Shown here one piece after another: positions 26,313 through 35,481 of a DNA stretch of 64,000 nucleotides. Both the position numbers and the translations under genes were made by a program. Position 1 is the first letter of the stretch. Each line of letters opens with the position of its first letter. Source of the stretch: Phenylobacterium sp. Its GTDB lineage: Bacteria > Pseudomonadota > Alphaproteobacteria > Caulobacterales > Caulobacteraceae. The stretch spans positions 1 to 64,000 of the forward strand of contig NZ_PNLB01000005.1 of assembly GCF_013822795.1 (NCBI RefSeq), read 5' to 3'. The notes below the pieces were generated by a model, which was not told where the DNA came from, did no database searches, and worked only from the letters and a program-made list of their open reading frames with translations.

Positions 26313-29177
26313 TCAGTGCGCGTCGTCCCAGTTGGCGGCGGCGCGGGCCTCGACGACCAGCGGCACCGACAGGGCCACGGCCGGTTCGGCGGCGCGCTCC
26401 ATGACCTTCTTGATGACGGCGATGGCGGCGTCGGCCTCGGCTTCCGGGGCTTCGAAGACCAGTTCGTCGTGCACCTGCAGCAGCATGCGGGTTTCCAGGC
26501 CCGCCTGCTTCAGCGCGTCCGGCATGCGGATCATCGCCCGGCGCATGACGTCGGCGGCCGCGCCCTGGATCGGGGCGTTGATCGCCGCGCGGTCGCCGAA
26601 CGCGCGCTCGGCCTGCGACTTGGAGGTCACCGCCGGGATGTGGACCTTGCGGCCGAAGATGGTGGTCACGAAGCCCTGGGTGCGCGCCGCCTGCTTGGTG
26701 CGGTCCATGTAGGCGCGGATGCCGGGGAAGCGCTCGAAGTAGGTCTTGATATAGGCCCCGGCCTCGTCCTGCGGGATCGACAGCTGGTTGGCCAGACCGA
26801 AGGCCGAGATGCCGTAGACGATGCCGAAGTTGATCGCCTTGGCGCGGCGGCGGGTCTCGGAGGGCATGCCCTCGATCGGCACCCCGAACATCTCCGAGGC
26901 GGTGGCCGCGTGAATGTCGTGGCCCTCCATGAAGGCCTTCTTCAGCTGCGGGATGTCGCCGACATGGGCGAGGATGCGCAGCTCGATCTGGCTGTAGTCG
27001 GCGCTGATCAGCACATGGCCCGGCTCGGCGATGAAGGCCTTGCGGATCTTGCGGCCTTCTTCCGTGCGGATCGGGATGTTCTGCAGGTTGGGGTCGTTGG
27101 ACGACAGCCGCCCGGTGGTGGTCGAGGCCAGGGCGTAGGAGGTGTGGATCCGGCCCGAGCGGTCGGCGATCGCGCTCACCAGGTTGTCGGTATAGGTGCC
27201 CTTCAGCTTCGACAGCTGGCGCCAGTCGAGCAGCACGCGCGGCAGTTCGTGGCCCTGGGCCGCCAGCTCCTCCAGCACCGAGGCGTCGGTGCCCTGCGCG
27301 CCGGTGGCGGTCACCCGCTTCGAGGCCAGGCCCATCTCGCCGTACAGCACTTCGCCGATCTGTTTGGGGCTGCCGAGGTTGAACGGCCGGCCGGCCAGGC
27401 GGTGGGCCTGCGCCTCGAACTCGCCCATCCGCACCGCGAAGTCGTAGGAGAGCTTGCGCAGGGCGTCGGTGTCGACCTTGATCCCCTCGTTCTCCATCGC
27501 CGCCAGCACCGGCGGCATGCCGCGCTCCAGGGTTTCGTAGACGGTCAGCAGGCCTTCGTGGGCCAGGCGCGGGCGCAGGTGCTGGTAGAGCCGCAGGGTG
27601 ACGTCGGCGTCCTCGGCCGCGTAGCAGGTCGCCGGCTCCAGCGGCACGTGCTTGAAGCTCTTCTGCGACTTGCCGGTCCCGGTCACCGACGAGAACTTGA
27701 TCGGCTCGTGCTCCAGCCAGCGCTTGGAGAGCTCGTCCATGCCGTGGCTTTTGTGCAGCCCGCCCTCCAGGGCGTAGCTGATCAGCATGGTGTCTTCGAT
27801 CGGGGCCACGGCGACGCCGTGGCGGGCGAGGACGGCGATGTCGTACTTGGCGTTCTGCGCCACCTTCAGCACGGCCGGATCTTCCATCAGCGGCTTCAGG
27901 CGGGCGATCACTTCGTCCAGCTCCAGCTGGTGGATCGCCTCGGGCGCCTCGAACTCCAGACCGCCGGTGCTCTCGTTCTCGTGGCCGACGGGGATGTAGC
28001 AGGCCTCGCCTGGGGCCACGGCCAGCGACACGCCGCAGAGGTTGGCGTTGGCCGAGGACAGGGCGTCGGTCTCGGTGTCGAAGGCGACGACGCCGGCGGC
28101 CCTGGCGCGGGCGATCCAGGCGTCGAGCGCCGCCAGGTCGCGGACGCAGACATAGTCGCTGGGATTGATCGCCGTGGCGACCGGCGCGGGCGCCGGACGG
28201 GCCACGGGCGCAGGGGCCGGAGTCGCCGAAGCGGCCGCGCCGCCGCCGGCCACGCGCCGAGCCAGGGTGCGGAACTCCATCTCCTCGAGGAACGCGGCCA
28301 GCTCCTCGGCGTTCGGGTCGTCGACCACCAGGGCGTCGATCGGCTCGGGCAGCGGGGTGTCGCAATCGAGGCGGACCAGCTCGCGCGACAGGCGGATCTG
28401 GTCGGCGAACTCGATCAGGGTGTCGCGGCGCTTGGGCTGCTTGATCTCGCCGGCGCGGGCCAGCAGCGTGTCGAGGTCGCCGTACTCGTTGATCAGCAGG
28501 GCGGCGGTCTTGACCCCGATGCCCGGCGCGCCCGGCACGTTGTCGACGCTGTCGCCGCAGAGGGCCTGGACGTCGACGACCTTTTCCGGCGGCACGCCGA
28601 ACTTCTCGATCACCTGCTCGCGGCCGATCTTCACGTTCTTCATGGTGTCGAGCATCGACACCTTGTCGCCGACCAGCTGCATCAGGTCCTTGTCGGACGA
28701 GATGATCGTCACCTCGCCGCCGGCGTCGCGCACCTTGCAGGCATAGGCGGCGATCAGGTCGTCGGCCTCGTAGCCGGGCAGCTCCAGGCTGGGGATGCCG
28801 AAGGCGCGGGTGGCGCGGCGCATCAGCGGGAACTGCGGGACCAGGTCCTCGGGCGGCGGCGGCCGGTGAGCCTTGTACTGGTCGTAGAGCTTGTTGCGGA
28901 AGGTCTTCTCCGAGTGGTCGAAGATCACCGCCAGGTGGGTCGGCGCCTCCGGCTGCGCCTTCATGTCGACGAGCAGCTTCCACAGCATGTTGCAGAAGCC
29001 GCTGATCGCCCCGATCGGCAGGCCGTCGCTCTTGCGGGTCAGCGGCGGCAGCGCGTGGTAGGCGCGGAAGATGTAGCCCGAGCCGTCGACCAGGTAGAGC
29101 CGCACGGCCGGGCCGTCCTGGGTCGGTTCACGGGGGATGTCGGCGAGGGTCGGAGCGTCGAGGGGCGCGTCGGTCAT
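26313..29177 (-). CDS. polA: DNA polymerase I
   Basis: 954 residues with all three domains. N-terminal 5'-3' exonuclease/FEN: RLYLVDGSGYIFRAYHA, PGYEADDLIAAYA, SSDKDLMQLV and GVKTAALLI. Middle 3'-5' exonuclease: VVAFDTETDALS retains the DxE metal ligands, so proofreading is probably active. C-terminal polymerase: motif A SADYSQIELRILAH, motif B RRRAKAINFGIVYG, motif C VHDELVFE. A low-complexity Ala/Pro linker lies at about residues 315-340. A very long open frame runs antisense through the gene, an effect of high GC. The gene stands alone. Confidence 0.97.
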   Translation of the reverse strand: MTDAPLDAPTLADIPREPTQDGPAVRLYLVDGSGYIFRAYHALPPLTRKSDGLPIGAISGFCNMLWKLLVDMKAQPEAPTHLAVIFDHSEKTFRNKLYDQYKAHRPPPPEDLVPQFPLMRRATRAFGIPSLELPGYEADDLIAAYACKVRDAGGEVTIISSDKDLMQLVGDKVSMLDTMKNVKIGREQVIEKFGVPPEKVVDVQALCGDSVDNVPGAPGIGVKTAALLINEYGDLDTLLARAGEIKQPKRRDTLIEFADQIRLSRELVRLDCDTPLPEPIDALVVDDPNAEELAAFLEEMEFRTLARRVAGGGAAASATPAPAPVARPAPAPVATAINPSDYVCVRDLAALDAWIARARAAGVVAFDTETDALSSANANLCGVSLAVAPGEACYIPVGHENESTGGLEFEAPEAIHQLELDEVIARLKPLMEDPAVLKVAQNAKYDIAVLARHGVAVAPIEDTMLISYALEGGLHKSHGMDELSKRWLEHEPIKFSSVTGTGKSQKSFKHVPLEPATCYAAEDADVTLRLYQHLRPRLAHEGLLTVYETLERGMPPVLAAMENEGIKVDTDALRKLSYDFAVRMGEFEAQAHRLAGRPFNLGSPKQIGEVLYGEMGLASKRVTATGAQGTDASVLEELAAQGHELPRVLLDWRQLSKLKGTYTDNLVSAIADRSGRIHTSYALASTTTGRLSSNDPNLQNIPIRTEEGRKIRKAFIAEPGHVLISADYSQIELRILAHVGDIPQLKKAFMEGHDIHAATASEMFGVPIEGMPSETRRRAKAINFGIVYGISAFGLANQLSIPQDEAGAYIKTYFERFPGIRAYMDRTKQAARTQGFVTTIFGRKVHIPAVTSKSQAERAFGDRAAINAPIQGAAADVMRRAMIRMPDALKQAGLETRMLLQVHDELVFEAPEAEADAAIAVIKKVMERAAEPAVALSVPLVVEARAAANWDDAH

Positions 29178-29255
29178 GGCGGGAACATAGGGTGCACGGC
29201 GGCGAAGGTCATCCGCCGCGTGGCGCCGCGCCGCGGGTTCGCCGGGTGAGCCGTT

Positions 29256-29273
29256 ATACGTAAAATACGTAAA
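29256..29273. repeat. Tandem 9-bp repeat upstream of polA and the MHYT kinase
   Basis: ATACGTAAA occurs twice in direct succession, in an AT-rich stretch within a GC-rich divergent region, 79 nt upstream of the polA start and 113 nt upstream of the kinase start. It could be a binding site for a regulator or part of a promoter. Confidence 0.5.
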
Positions 29274-29386
29274 GTATAGGCAAAGTAGTCGCGGGGTGAG
29301 TTCGCGTCGTTAGTGATCGTGTTGTAACTTCGAATCAATACAATCATGAGAAGTTGTCGCGATCATTCTCGGGGAGTGGGTGGTTC

Positions 29387-31411
29387 GTGGAGATTCTCGG
29401 ACTCTGCTTCAGCAGTCGTGTCGACGGCGTCGCGACGGGCCACGACGACGCCCTGGTGGTGATCTCTTATCTGGTGGCGGTGGTGGCTTCCTTCACCGCC
29501 CTGGACATGGCCGAGCGGCTGCATTCGGCCCGGGGGCCGGCGCGGCGGTTCTGGCATCTCGGCGCGGCCGGGGTGCTGGGCGGCGGGGTCTGGTCGATGC
29601 ACTTCATCGCCATGCTGGCCTACCGCACGCCGTTCAAGGTCGAGTACGATCCGGGCCTGACCATCCTGTCGGGCGCCATTGCGGTGATCGCCACGGCCGG
29701 CGGGCTGAAGGCGATTTCCGACGGCGGCGGCTGGCGGCGGATCCTGACCGGCGGGACCCTGGTCGGGCTGGGCGTGGCCGTCATGCATTACATGGGCATG
29801 GAGGCGATGCGGCTGCCGGGCGAGGTCTACTACCGGCCGGGCTTCTTCGGGCTGTCGGTGCTGATCGCAGTGGCCGCGGCCAGCGTCGCCCTGTGGCTGG
29901 TGGTCAATCTGCGCACCACGCGCCAGCGGGCGGCGGCGGCGATCGTGATGGCCGCGGCGATCTGCGGCATGCACTTCACCGCCATGGCCGGCACGGTGAT
30001 CGTGGCTGGACCGGGGGGCGCCGACGCTGACGGGCAGCTGGTCTCCGGTTCGCTGCTGTCGGCGACGATCGCGGCGTGCACGGCGCTGATCCTGACCGTC
30101 GGGCTGATGTGCGCCTATATCGACCGGCGGCTGGAGGCGCGATCGCTGGCCGAGGCCGAGCGGTTGCGCGCCGCGAACGGCCAGCTGGAGGCGTCCGTTG
30201 CGTCGCGGACCACGGACCTGACCACCGCCCTGGCCGCGCTGGACGAGCAGCGCCGCCGGGCCGAGGACGCCAATCGCGCCAAGTCCGACTTCCTGGCCAA
30301 TATGAGCCACGAGCTGCGCACGCCGCTGAACGCGGTGATCGGCTTCGCCGACATCTTGCGCCTGCGCGGCAGCGAGCCGCTGACCGAGCGCCAGGCGGAG
30401 GCGGTCGAGCAGATCCATACCGCCGGCCGCCACCTGCTGGCGCTGATCGAGGAGGTGCTCGACTTCGCCAAGATCGAGAGCGGCAAGGTCTCGGTCTCGA
30501 TCGAGGCGATCGACCCGCAGGAGGTGGCCCAGGCCCTGGCCGGGACCTTCCGGCCGATGGCCGATCGCGCCGGGATCAGCGTGACCGTCGCCGAGCCGGA
30601 GGTCGAGCTGGCGGTGCGCGCCGACCACCTGCGGCTCAAGCAGGTGCTGGCCAACCTGATCTCCAACGCCATCAAGTACAACCGCCCGCGCGGCGCGGTG
30701 GAGGTGACCGCCCACGCGCGCGGCGATCGGGTGCTGATCAGCGTGCGCGACACCGGGCTCGGCATTCCGACCGGGCGCATGGCTGACCTGTTCGAGCCGT
30801 TCGAACGGCTTGGCCGCGAGGGCTCCGGCGTCGAGGGCGCGGGCCTGGGCCTGGCGCTGACCCGCCGGCTGGTGGAGGCGATGAACGGCAAGCTCGATGT
30901 TCAGAGCCTGGAGGGCGTCGGCTCGACCTTCATCGTCGACCTGCCGGCCGCCGAGCCGGCCCAGGTCGCGACCCGCGACGAAGACCGCCGCCAGGCGATG
31001 ACCGGGCAAGCCCCCGACGCCGTGGTGCTCTACATTGAGGACAACGCCTCGAACATCCGGCTCATGCGCCACATCGCCGAGGCGCTGGGCAGCCTCGACC
31101 TGCATGTCGCCGAGCTGCCGATGGAGGGCTTGGAGCTGGCCGCCCGGCTGCGCCCGGACGTCATCCTGCTGGACATCAACCTGCCTGGCATGGACGGCTT
31201 TCAGGTCAAGGCGCGGCTCGAAGCCGACCCGGCGACCCGCGACATCCCGGTCATCGCCATCTCGGCCAACGTGCTGGCCGAGACCGTGACCCGCGGCAAG
31301 ACCTCGGGCTTTCACGGCTACCTGACCAAGCCGATCAACATCGAGGCCCTGGTCGCGGCGATCACCGCGGCCGTGGAGCCCACGCCCCCGCCGGCCGCGG
31401 TCAACGCCTAG
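29387..31411 (+). CDS. MHYT-domain hybrid histidine kinase
   Basis: About 674 residues. The N-terminal membrane part carries three MHYT repeats (MHFIAMLAY, MHYMGMEAM, MHFTAMAG) among seven hydrophobic segments, a putative sensor of oxygen, CO or NO through a metal, as proposed for the family. A linker helix leads to HisKA (SDFLANMSHELRTPLNAVIGF), HATPase (NLISNAIKYN, DTGLGIP, GLGLALTRRL) and a C-terminal receiver (DVILLDINLPGMDG). GTG at 29387 has GGGGAG at 29371-29376. No partner regulator gene is adjacent, so output may go through a separate phosphotransfer protein. Confidence 0.9.
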   Translation: MEILGLCFSSRVDGVATGHDDALVVISYLVAVVASFTALDMAERLHSARGPARRFWHLGAAGVLGGGVWSMHFIAMLAYRTPFKVEYDPGLTILSGAIAVIATAGGLKAISDGGGWRRILTGGTLVGLGVAVMHYMGMEAMRLPGEVYYRPGFFGLSVLIAVAAASVALWLVVNLRTTRQRAAAAIVMAAAICGMHFTAMAGTVIVAGPGGADADGQLVSGSLLSATIAACTALILTVGLMCAYIDRRLEARSLAEAERLRAANGQLEASVASRTTDLTTALAALDEQRRRAEDANRAKSDFLANMSHELRTPLNAVIGFADILRLRGSEPLTERQAEAVEQIHTAGRHLLALIEEVLDFAKIESGKVSVSIEAIDPQEVAQALAGTFRPMADRAGISVTVAEPEVELAVRADHLRLKQVLANLISNAIKYNRPRGAVEVTAHARGDRVLISVRDTGLGIPTGRMADLFEPFERLGREGSGVEGAGLGLALTRRLVEAMNGKLDVQSLEGVGSTFIVDLPAAEPAQVATRDEDRRQAMTGQAPDAVVLYIEDNASNIRLMRHIAEALGSLDLHVAELPMEGLELAARLRPDVILLDINLPGMDGFQVKARLEADPATRDIPVIAISANVLAETVTRGKTSGFHGYLTKPINIEALVAAITAAVEPTPPPAAVNA

Positions 31412-31420
31412 CCGAAGCGT

Positions 31421-32209
31421 CTATCCAAAGCGCTTGTTGAGGTCCGGCAGGCCCTGCCCGGCTTGGGCCAGGGCGTTCGCATCGCCGCTGGCCAGGAACT
31501 CGCTCATCGCCCGGCCGAGCGCGGCGTAGGCGGCGCGGAACGGGGCGGTGGCCGAGGACAGCCGCCGCACGCCCAGCGCCTGCAACCGCGCGGCGCTCGG
31601 CGCGCCGCCGCGGCCCATGACGTTGAGGGGCAGGACGATGTCGCGGGCCAGGGTCCCGAGCAGGGCCTCGTCGACCGGGCCGGGCACGAAGATCCCGTCG
31701 GCCCCGGCCGCGCGGTAGAGTTCGGCGCGGCGCAGGGTCTCGGCCAGGGCGGCCTCGCCCTCCGCAAGACCACGCAGATAGACGTCGGTGCGGGCGTTGA
31801 CGAACAGGTCGGCGCCGGCGGCCTTGCGGACCGCCTCGATCTTGCGGGCGTGCAGGTCGGGGTCGCGGCCGCCGTCCTCGAGATTGATCCCGACCGCGCC
31901 GGCGCCGACGACGCCCTTGATGGTCTCGGCGACGGTGGCGAGGTCGTCGGAATAGCCGCCCTCGATGTCGGCCGTCAGCGGGACCTTGAGCACGCGGGCG
32001 ATCTCGCCGATCGCGGCGATCAGGGTGGGGACCGGCAAGAGGTCGCCGTCGGCATAGCCGTGGGCCCAGGCGACCGCGGCCGAGGAGGTGGCGAGCGCCT
32101 TGGCGCCGGCGTCTTCCATCAGCGCCGCGCTGGCGGCGTCCCAGGCGTTGGGCAGCACGAGGATCTGCGGACCCGCGTGGAGTTGCTTGAAAGTCTCAGC
32201 CTGGCTCAT
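31421..32209 (-). CDS. Isocitrate lyase / PEP mutase superfamily enzyme
   Basis: 262 residues of the PEP-mutase-like TIM-barrel group. Typical segments: LVLPNAWDAASAALMEDAGAKALATSS, the acidic metal-site stretch PLTADIEGGY, GAVGINLEDGG, and NARTDVYL. It lacks the KKCGH cysteine of isocitrate lyase, so it is a carboxy-phosphoenolpyruvate mutase-like, oxaloacetate decarboxylase-like or related enzyme cleaving or forming C-C or C-P bonds in 2-oxo acids. Convergent with the MHYT kinase gene; the next gene on the minus strand is the zf-CHCC gene. Confidence 0.85.
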   Translation of the reverse strand: MSQAETFKQLHAGPQILVLPNAWDAASAALMEDAGAKALATSSAAVAWAHGYADGDLLPVPTLIAAIGEIARVLKVPLTADIEGGYSDDLATVAETIKGVVGAGAVGINLEDGGRDPDLHARKIEAVRKAAGADLFVNARTDVYLRGLAEGEAALAETLRRAELYRAAGADGIFVPGPVDEALLGTLARDIVLPLNVMGRGGAPSAARLQALGVRRLSSATAPFRAAYAALGRAMSEFLASGDANALAQAGQGLPDLNKRFG

Positions 32210-32311
32210 GAACGCCTCCTCCTGTTGATCAGGTGAAGACGATATAGGCGCCGGACCTGTGACATTCCGGCGGAAATCGGCCGTGGTCAGCGCGCTGCTG
32301 ACAGCGGTGTG

Positions 32312-32614
32312 TCAGTGGCCGTGCGGACCTTCGTAGACGCCGGGGGCCAGGCGCTCGTCCTCGGGGCCTTCCGAGCCTTCGGGCAGCACAAAGCGGCGGT
32401 CGCAGTACGGGCATTCAACGAACGAAGCCTCGCCCATCTCCAGCCACACGCGCGGATGGCCCAGCGCGCCGCCGACGCCGTCGCAGGCGACCCGGCCCGA
32501 GCGCACCACCACCACTTCCGACGGCGGCAGGTCCGGCGTCTGCGCGCCCTTGGCGGGCATGGGCTCCAGTTGCGAGGAGCGGCCTTGGTCGGGAACGGGG
32601 GCTTTACGGGCCAT
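32312..32614 (-). CDS. Zinc-finger (zf-CHCC) domain protein
   Basis: 100 residues. The C-terminal part has the CHCC zinc site: Cys in VACDG, His in GHPRVWL, and the Cys pair in ECPYCDRRFVL. This domain is shared with the mitochondrial complex I accessory subunit NDUFS6, and alphaproteobacterial homologues probably serve complex I assembly. ATG at 32614; the region upstream belongs to the promoter shared with the divergent ABC ATPase gene. The N-terminal 25 residues are Pro/Gln-rich and likely unstructured. No nuo genes are in the window. Confidence 0.85.
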   Translation of the reverse strand: MARKAPVPDQGRSSQLEPMPAKGAQTPDLPPSEVVVVRSGRVACDGVGGALGHPRVWLEMGEASFVECPYCDRRFVLPEGSEGPEDERLAPGVYEGPHGH

Positions 32615-32718
32615 TCTTGAACTCTCCGGCGGCGGAAGCTTGGCGGATGCGCCGCACGCGCCTAGGTATTCGACCACGGCTCGACCCGTCAATGCACGCC
32701 CCGGACACAAAGAGACGC

Positions 32719-33657
32719 ATGGACCTACCTGAGTTCGCCATCGAGGCCGAAGGCGTCGTGAAGATTTACCCGGCCACCAAGACCGCGCCGGAGATGCACG
32801 CCCTGCGCGGGCTGGACCTGAAGATCCCGCGCGGGTCCATCTTCGGCCTGCTGGGTCCCAACGGCGCGGGCAAGTCGACCTTCATCAACACCCTGGCTGG
32901 GCTGACCAAGAAGACCGCGGGCACGGTGCGGATCTGGAACCGCGACATCGACGAGCGCCCGCGCGACGCGCGGGCCGCGATCGGCGTCGTGCCGCAGGAG
33001 ATCGCCGCCGACCCGTTCTTCACCCCGCGCGAGTCGCTGGAGGTGCAGGCCGGCATGTACGGGGTGCCGCCGAGCGAGCGCCGGACCATGGAGCTGCTCA
33101 ATGCGCTGGGCCTCGGCGACAAGGCCGGGGCCTATGTCCGTCAGCTGTCGGGCGGCATGAAGCGCCGCCTGATGGTCGCCAAGGCGATGGTGCACAACCC
33201 GCCGGTGCTGATCCTCGACGAGCCGACCGCCGGGGTCGACGTCGAGCTGCGCCGCCAGCTGTGGAACTATGTGGTCGAGCTGAACCGCAAGGGCGTGACC
33301 ATCGTCCTGACCACCCACTACCTGGAGGAAGCCCAGGAGCTCTGCGACCAGATCGCCATCGTCAATCGCGGCGAGGTGGTCGCCTGCGAGCCGACCTCCA
33401 GCCTGCTGCGCCGGCTCGACACCCGCAACGTGGTGGTCACGCCGGAAGAGCCGCTGATGGTTCCGCCGGAGCTGCCGGGGTTCGAGACCAAGCCGCGGGC
33501 TGGCGGGGCGTTCCAGGTCACCTATCGGACCGGGCAGTCGAGCGTCGAACAGGTGCTGGCCGCGGTGCGCGCCACCGGCCTGCACATCAAGGACATCGCC
33601 ACCGAGGACCCGGACCTGGAGGACGTGTTCGTCTCGCTGACCACTGCCGGCGCCTGA
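32719..33657 (+). CDS. ABC transporter ATP-binding protein (no adjacent permease)
   Basis: About 312 residues of the ABC-2/DrrA-type ATPase class. Walker A GPNGAGKST, signature LSGGMKRR, Walker [13 protein letters not shown], switch TTHYLEE, and a C-terminal region (DIATEDPDLEDVFVSLT) almost identical in pattern to that of the ATPase at 975-1901. Unlike that pair it has no permease gene next to it; a tRNA gene follows. ATG at 32719 with an AGAGAC ribosome site. Perhaps it works with a distant ABC-2 permease. The substrate is unknown. Confidence 0.88.
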   Translation: MDLPEFAIEAEGVVKIYPATKTAPEMHALRGLDLKIPRGSIFGLLGPNGAGKSTFINTLAGLTKKTAGTVRIWNRDIDERPRDARAAIGVVPQEIAADPFFTPRESLEVQAGMYGVPPSERRTMELLNALGLGDKAGAYVRQLSGGMKRRLMVAKAMVHNPPVLILDEPTAGVDVELRRQLWNYVVELNRKGVTIVLTTHYLEEAQELCDQIAIVNRGEVVACEPTSSLLRRLDTRNVVVTPEEPLMVPPELPGFETKPRAGGAFQVTYRTGQSSVEQVLAAVRATGLHIKDIATEDPDLEDVFVSLTTAGA

Positions 33658-33707
33658 ACCCTTCCGTTTCGCTTAGCTTTCGGCTAGACAGCGCAACTCG
33701 CTCAGAC

Positions 33708-33784
33708 GCACCCGTAGCTCAGCTGGATAGAGCGTTGCCCTCCGAAGGCAAAGGTCACACGTTCGAATCGTGTCGGGTGCGCCA
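33708..33784 (+). tRNA. tRNA-Arg (anticodon CCG)
   Basis: 77-nt cloverleaf. Acceptor arms GCACCCG / CGGGTGC with an unpaired G and encoded CCA at the 3' end; D arm GCTC...GAGC; anticodon stem TTGCC/GGCAA enclosing loop CTCCGAA with CCG at 33742-33744, which reads the CGG arginine codon; T arm ACACG TTCGAAT CGTGT. CGG codons are frequent in these GC-rich genes. No integrase or element lies at its 3' end within the window. Confidence 0.97.
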
Positions 33785-33830
33785 TTTTCTCACGCCGTGA
33801 ACCGCTCAGGCGGACGCGTGGGCCGAGCGC

Positions 33831-34391
33831 CTATTCCCCTTCGATCGACCGGATGAGCTGGGCGGGATTGCCGCCGACCAGGGTGTTGGCCGGCACGTCC
33901 TTGGTCACCACCGAGCCGGCGGCGACGACCGAGTTCTCACCGATGGTGACGCCGCCGATGACGATGGCGCCGGCGCAGATCCAGACGCCGCGCTCGATGA
34001 CGATCGGCTTGGCCACGACAAAGGCCTGGCGCTGGGACGGCGCGACCGGATGGCCGTCGGTGATCAGGCTGACATTGGGCCCGATCAGCACGTCGTCGCC
34101 GATGGTGACGGGGGCCAGATCGTAGAGCGTGCAGTTCTGGTTGATGAACACGTTACGGCCGACCGAGATGTTCTTGCCGCAGGTGGTGAAGAATGGCGGG
34201 ATCAGCCGGAACTGGTCGTCCAGGGGCTTGTCGATCAGCTCGGCGAACAGTCGCCGGATCTCGTCGCCTTCCGCGAAGGTCAGGCGGTTGAGCGCCGGGG
34301 TGAGGCTCATCGCCCGCATCGTGTCGGCGACCATGGCCCGGGACTCCGGCGTGCGCCGGGCGATCCTGACTTCGCCGTCCTGCTTCGACAT
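33831..34391 (-). CDS. Sugar O-acetyltransferase (maltose/NodL type)
   Basis: 186 residues of the left-handed beta-helix LacA/NodL/Maa family. Segments: [21 protein letters not shown] (hexapeptide repeats), [13 protein letters not shown] with the catalytic His, then [48 protein letters not shown]. It transfers acetyl from acetyl-CoA to a sugar or related hydroxyl. It is alone on the minus strand next to an AraC gene on the same strand. Normal length for the family. Confidence 0.92.
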   Translation of the reverse strand: MSKQDGEVRIARRTPESRAMVADTMRAMSLTPALNRLTFAEGDEIRRLFAELIDKPLDDQFRLIPPFFTTCGKNISVGRNVFINQNCTLYDLAPVTIGDDVLIGPNVSLITDGHPVAPSQRQAFVVAKPIVIERGVWICAGAIVIGGVTIGENSVVAAGSVVTKDVPANTLVGGNPAQLIRSIEGE

Positions 34392-34472
34392 GTGCGTTCC
34401 TCCCGACCGGGGCGCAGCTTAGCGGTTCGCAGAGGGCCCGGGATCGGCGGACCCGCCGAAAGTTGTGGGTCG

Positions 34473-35381
34473 TTAGAGCGCCAGGGCCTGCCGCGCGTAG
34501 CGGCCGGGCGGTTCGCCGACGTGGCGGCTGAAGGCGGTGCTGAAGGTGCTGGCCGAGCCGTAGCCGACGCGTTCGGCGACCTCCCCGATGTCGAGGCCCT
34601 GGCGGCGCAGCAGATCCTTGGCCAGCGCCATGCGCCAGGACAGCAGGTACTCCATCGGCGGCGCCCCGACCTGGCGGCTGAAGCGGTCGAAGAAGGCTGA
34701 GCGCGACAGCGCCGCCTCGCTGGCGAGCTGCGCCATCGTCCAGGGCCGGGCCGGATCGGCGTGCATCTGGCGCAGGGCCTGGGCCAGCCGCCCGTCGGAG
34801 AGCCCGCGCAGCAGGCCGGCGGGGGCGTCGGCGCCGGGGGTCAGGCGCAGGGCCTCGACCAGCAGGATCTCGACCAGCCGGGTCAGCACCAGTTCGCGGC
34901 CCGGGCGATCCAGCGCCGCCTCCCCGATCAGCAGGCCGACTAGGGTCGAGAGCCGCGGTGCGTCGCGCACGTGCACCTGGGCCGGCAGCAGCGAGGCGAG
35001 CAGGCCGGCGTCAGCGCCGTCGAAGACGAAGTAGCCGCCGAGGATGCGGACGTCGGGCGGGCCGTCCTGGCGGCCGTGACGGACCTCGCCGGGGCCGGCC
35101 GCGGCGGCGGCATGGGGGTCGGTCGGCTGCGGCGCCGCCGGCTCGAACCCGGACATGGTGAAGCCGGGCGTAGTCGGCAGCAGGACGAAGTCGCCGGTTT
35201 GGAGCCGCAGTTCGGGCTGACCGTCGACGGCCAGGCGGCAGGCGCCCTCGATCACGACGGCGAAGCTGGGATGTCCGAAGTCGGTGTAGCGCACGCCCCA
35301 GGCGCCGGCTCCGACGATCGCCTTGGTCAGCACGGTGCGTGGGCGGAGCAGTCTGATGACCTCGGAGAGCGGATCGATCAT
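34473..35381 (-). CDS. AraC-family regulator with cupin-type N-terminus
   Basis: 302 residues. The N-terminal part (GVRYTDFGHPSFAVVIEGACRLAVDGQPELRLQTGDFVLLPT) is a cupin ligand-binding domain of the kind found in regulators of short-chain dehydrogenase genes. The C-terminal AraC domain has two HTH units: WTMAQLASEAALSRSAFFDRF and IGEVAERVGYGSASTFSTAFSRHVGEPPGRYARQ. It is divergent from an SDR gene at 35482 and carries two direct repeats with 21-bp period (35386-35413) immediately upstream of its start, a probable self- and SDR-control site. Confidence 0.92.
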   Translation of the reverse strand: MIDPLSEVIRLLRPRTVLTKAIVGAGAWGVRYTDFGHPSFAVVIEGACRLAVDGQPELRLQTGDFVLLPTTPGFTMSGFEPAAPQPTDPHAAAAAGPGEVRHGRQDGPPDVRILGGYFVFDGADAGLLASLLPAQVHVRDAPRLSTLVGLLIGEAALDRPGRELVLTRLVEILLVEALRLTPGADAPAGLLRGLSDGRLAQALRQMHADPARPWTMAQLASEAALSRSAFFDRFSRQVGAPPMEYLLSWRMALAKDLLRRQGLDIGEVAERVGYGSASTFSTAFSRHVGEPPGRYARQALAL

Positions 35382-35385
35382 CGCC

Positions 35386-35413
35386 GGACTTTCGCAAATG
35401 AATAGTGGACTTT
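35386..35413. promoter_or_regulatory. Direct repeats with 21-bp period (AraC-type half sites)
   Basis: GGACTTT at 35386-35392 and again at 35407-35413, start-to-start distance exactly 21 bp (two DNA turns), in the 100-nt region between araC-type and SDR genes. AraC-family proteins typically bind direct repeats on the same face of the helix. Only 7 bp repeat, so this is suggestive. Confidence 0.5.
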
Positions 35414-35481
35414 GGATTGTAGTTCGTCCGACGCCGAGCGCCTAGCCTTGGGTCATCACTTCACGAGGCGAGGCAAGGACC

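Noticed and set aside
26286..29249. 987-codon open frame antisense to polA
   Set aside because: polA motifs are intact on the other strand; long antisense frames are expected in 70 % GC coding DNA and this one is low-complexity (Gly, Arg, His, Gln, Val) with no motif.
33708..33784. tRNA-Arg as an integration site of a genomic island
   Set aside because: No integrase, no repeated tRNA 3' end and no change in gene content downstream; the Shedu patch is 9 kb away with housekeeping-type genes between.
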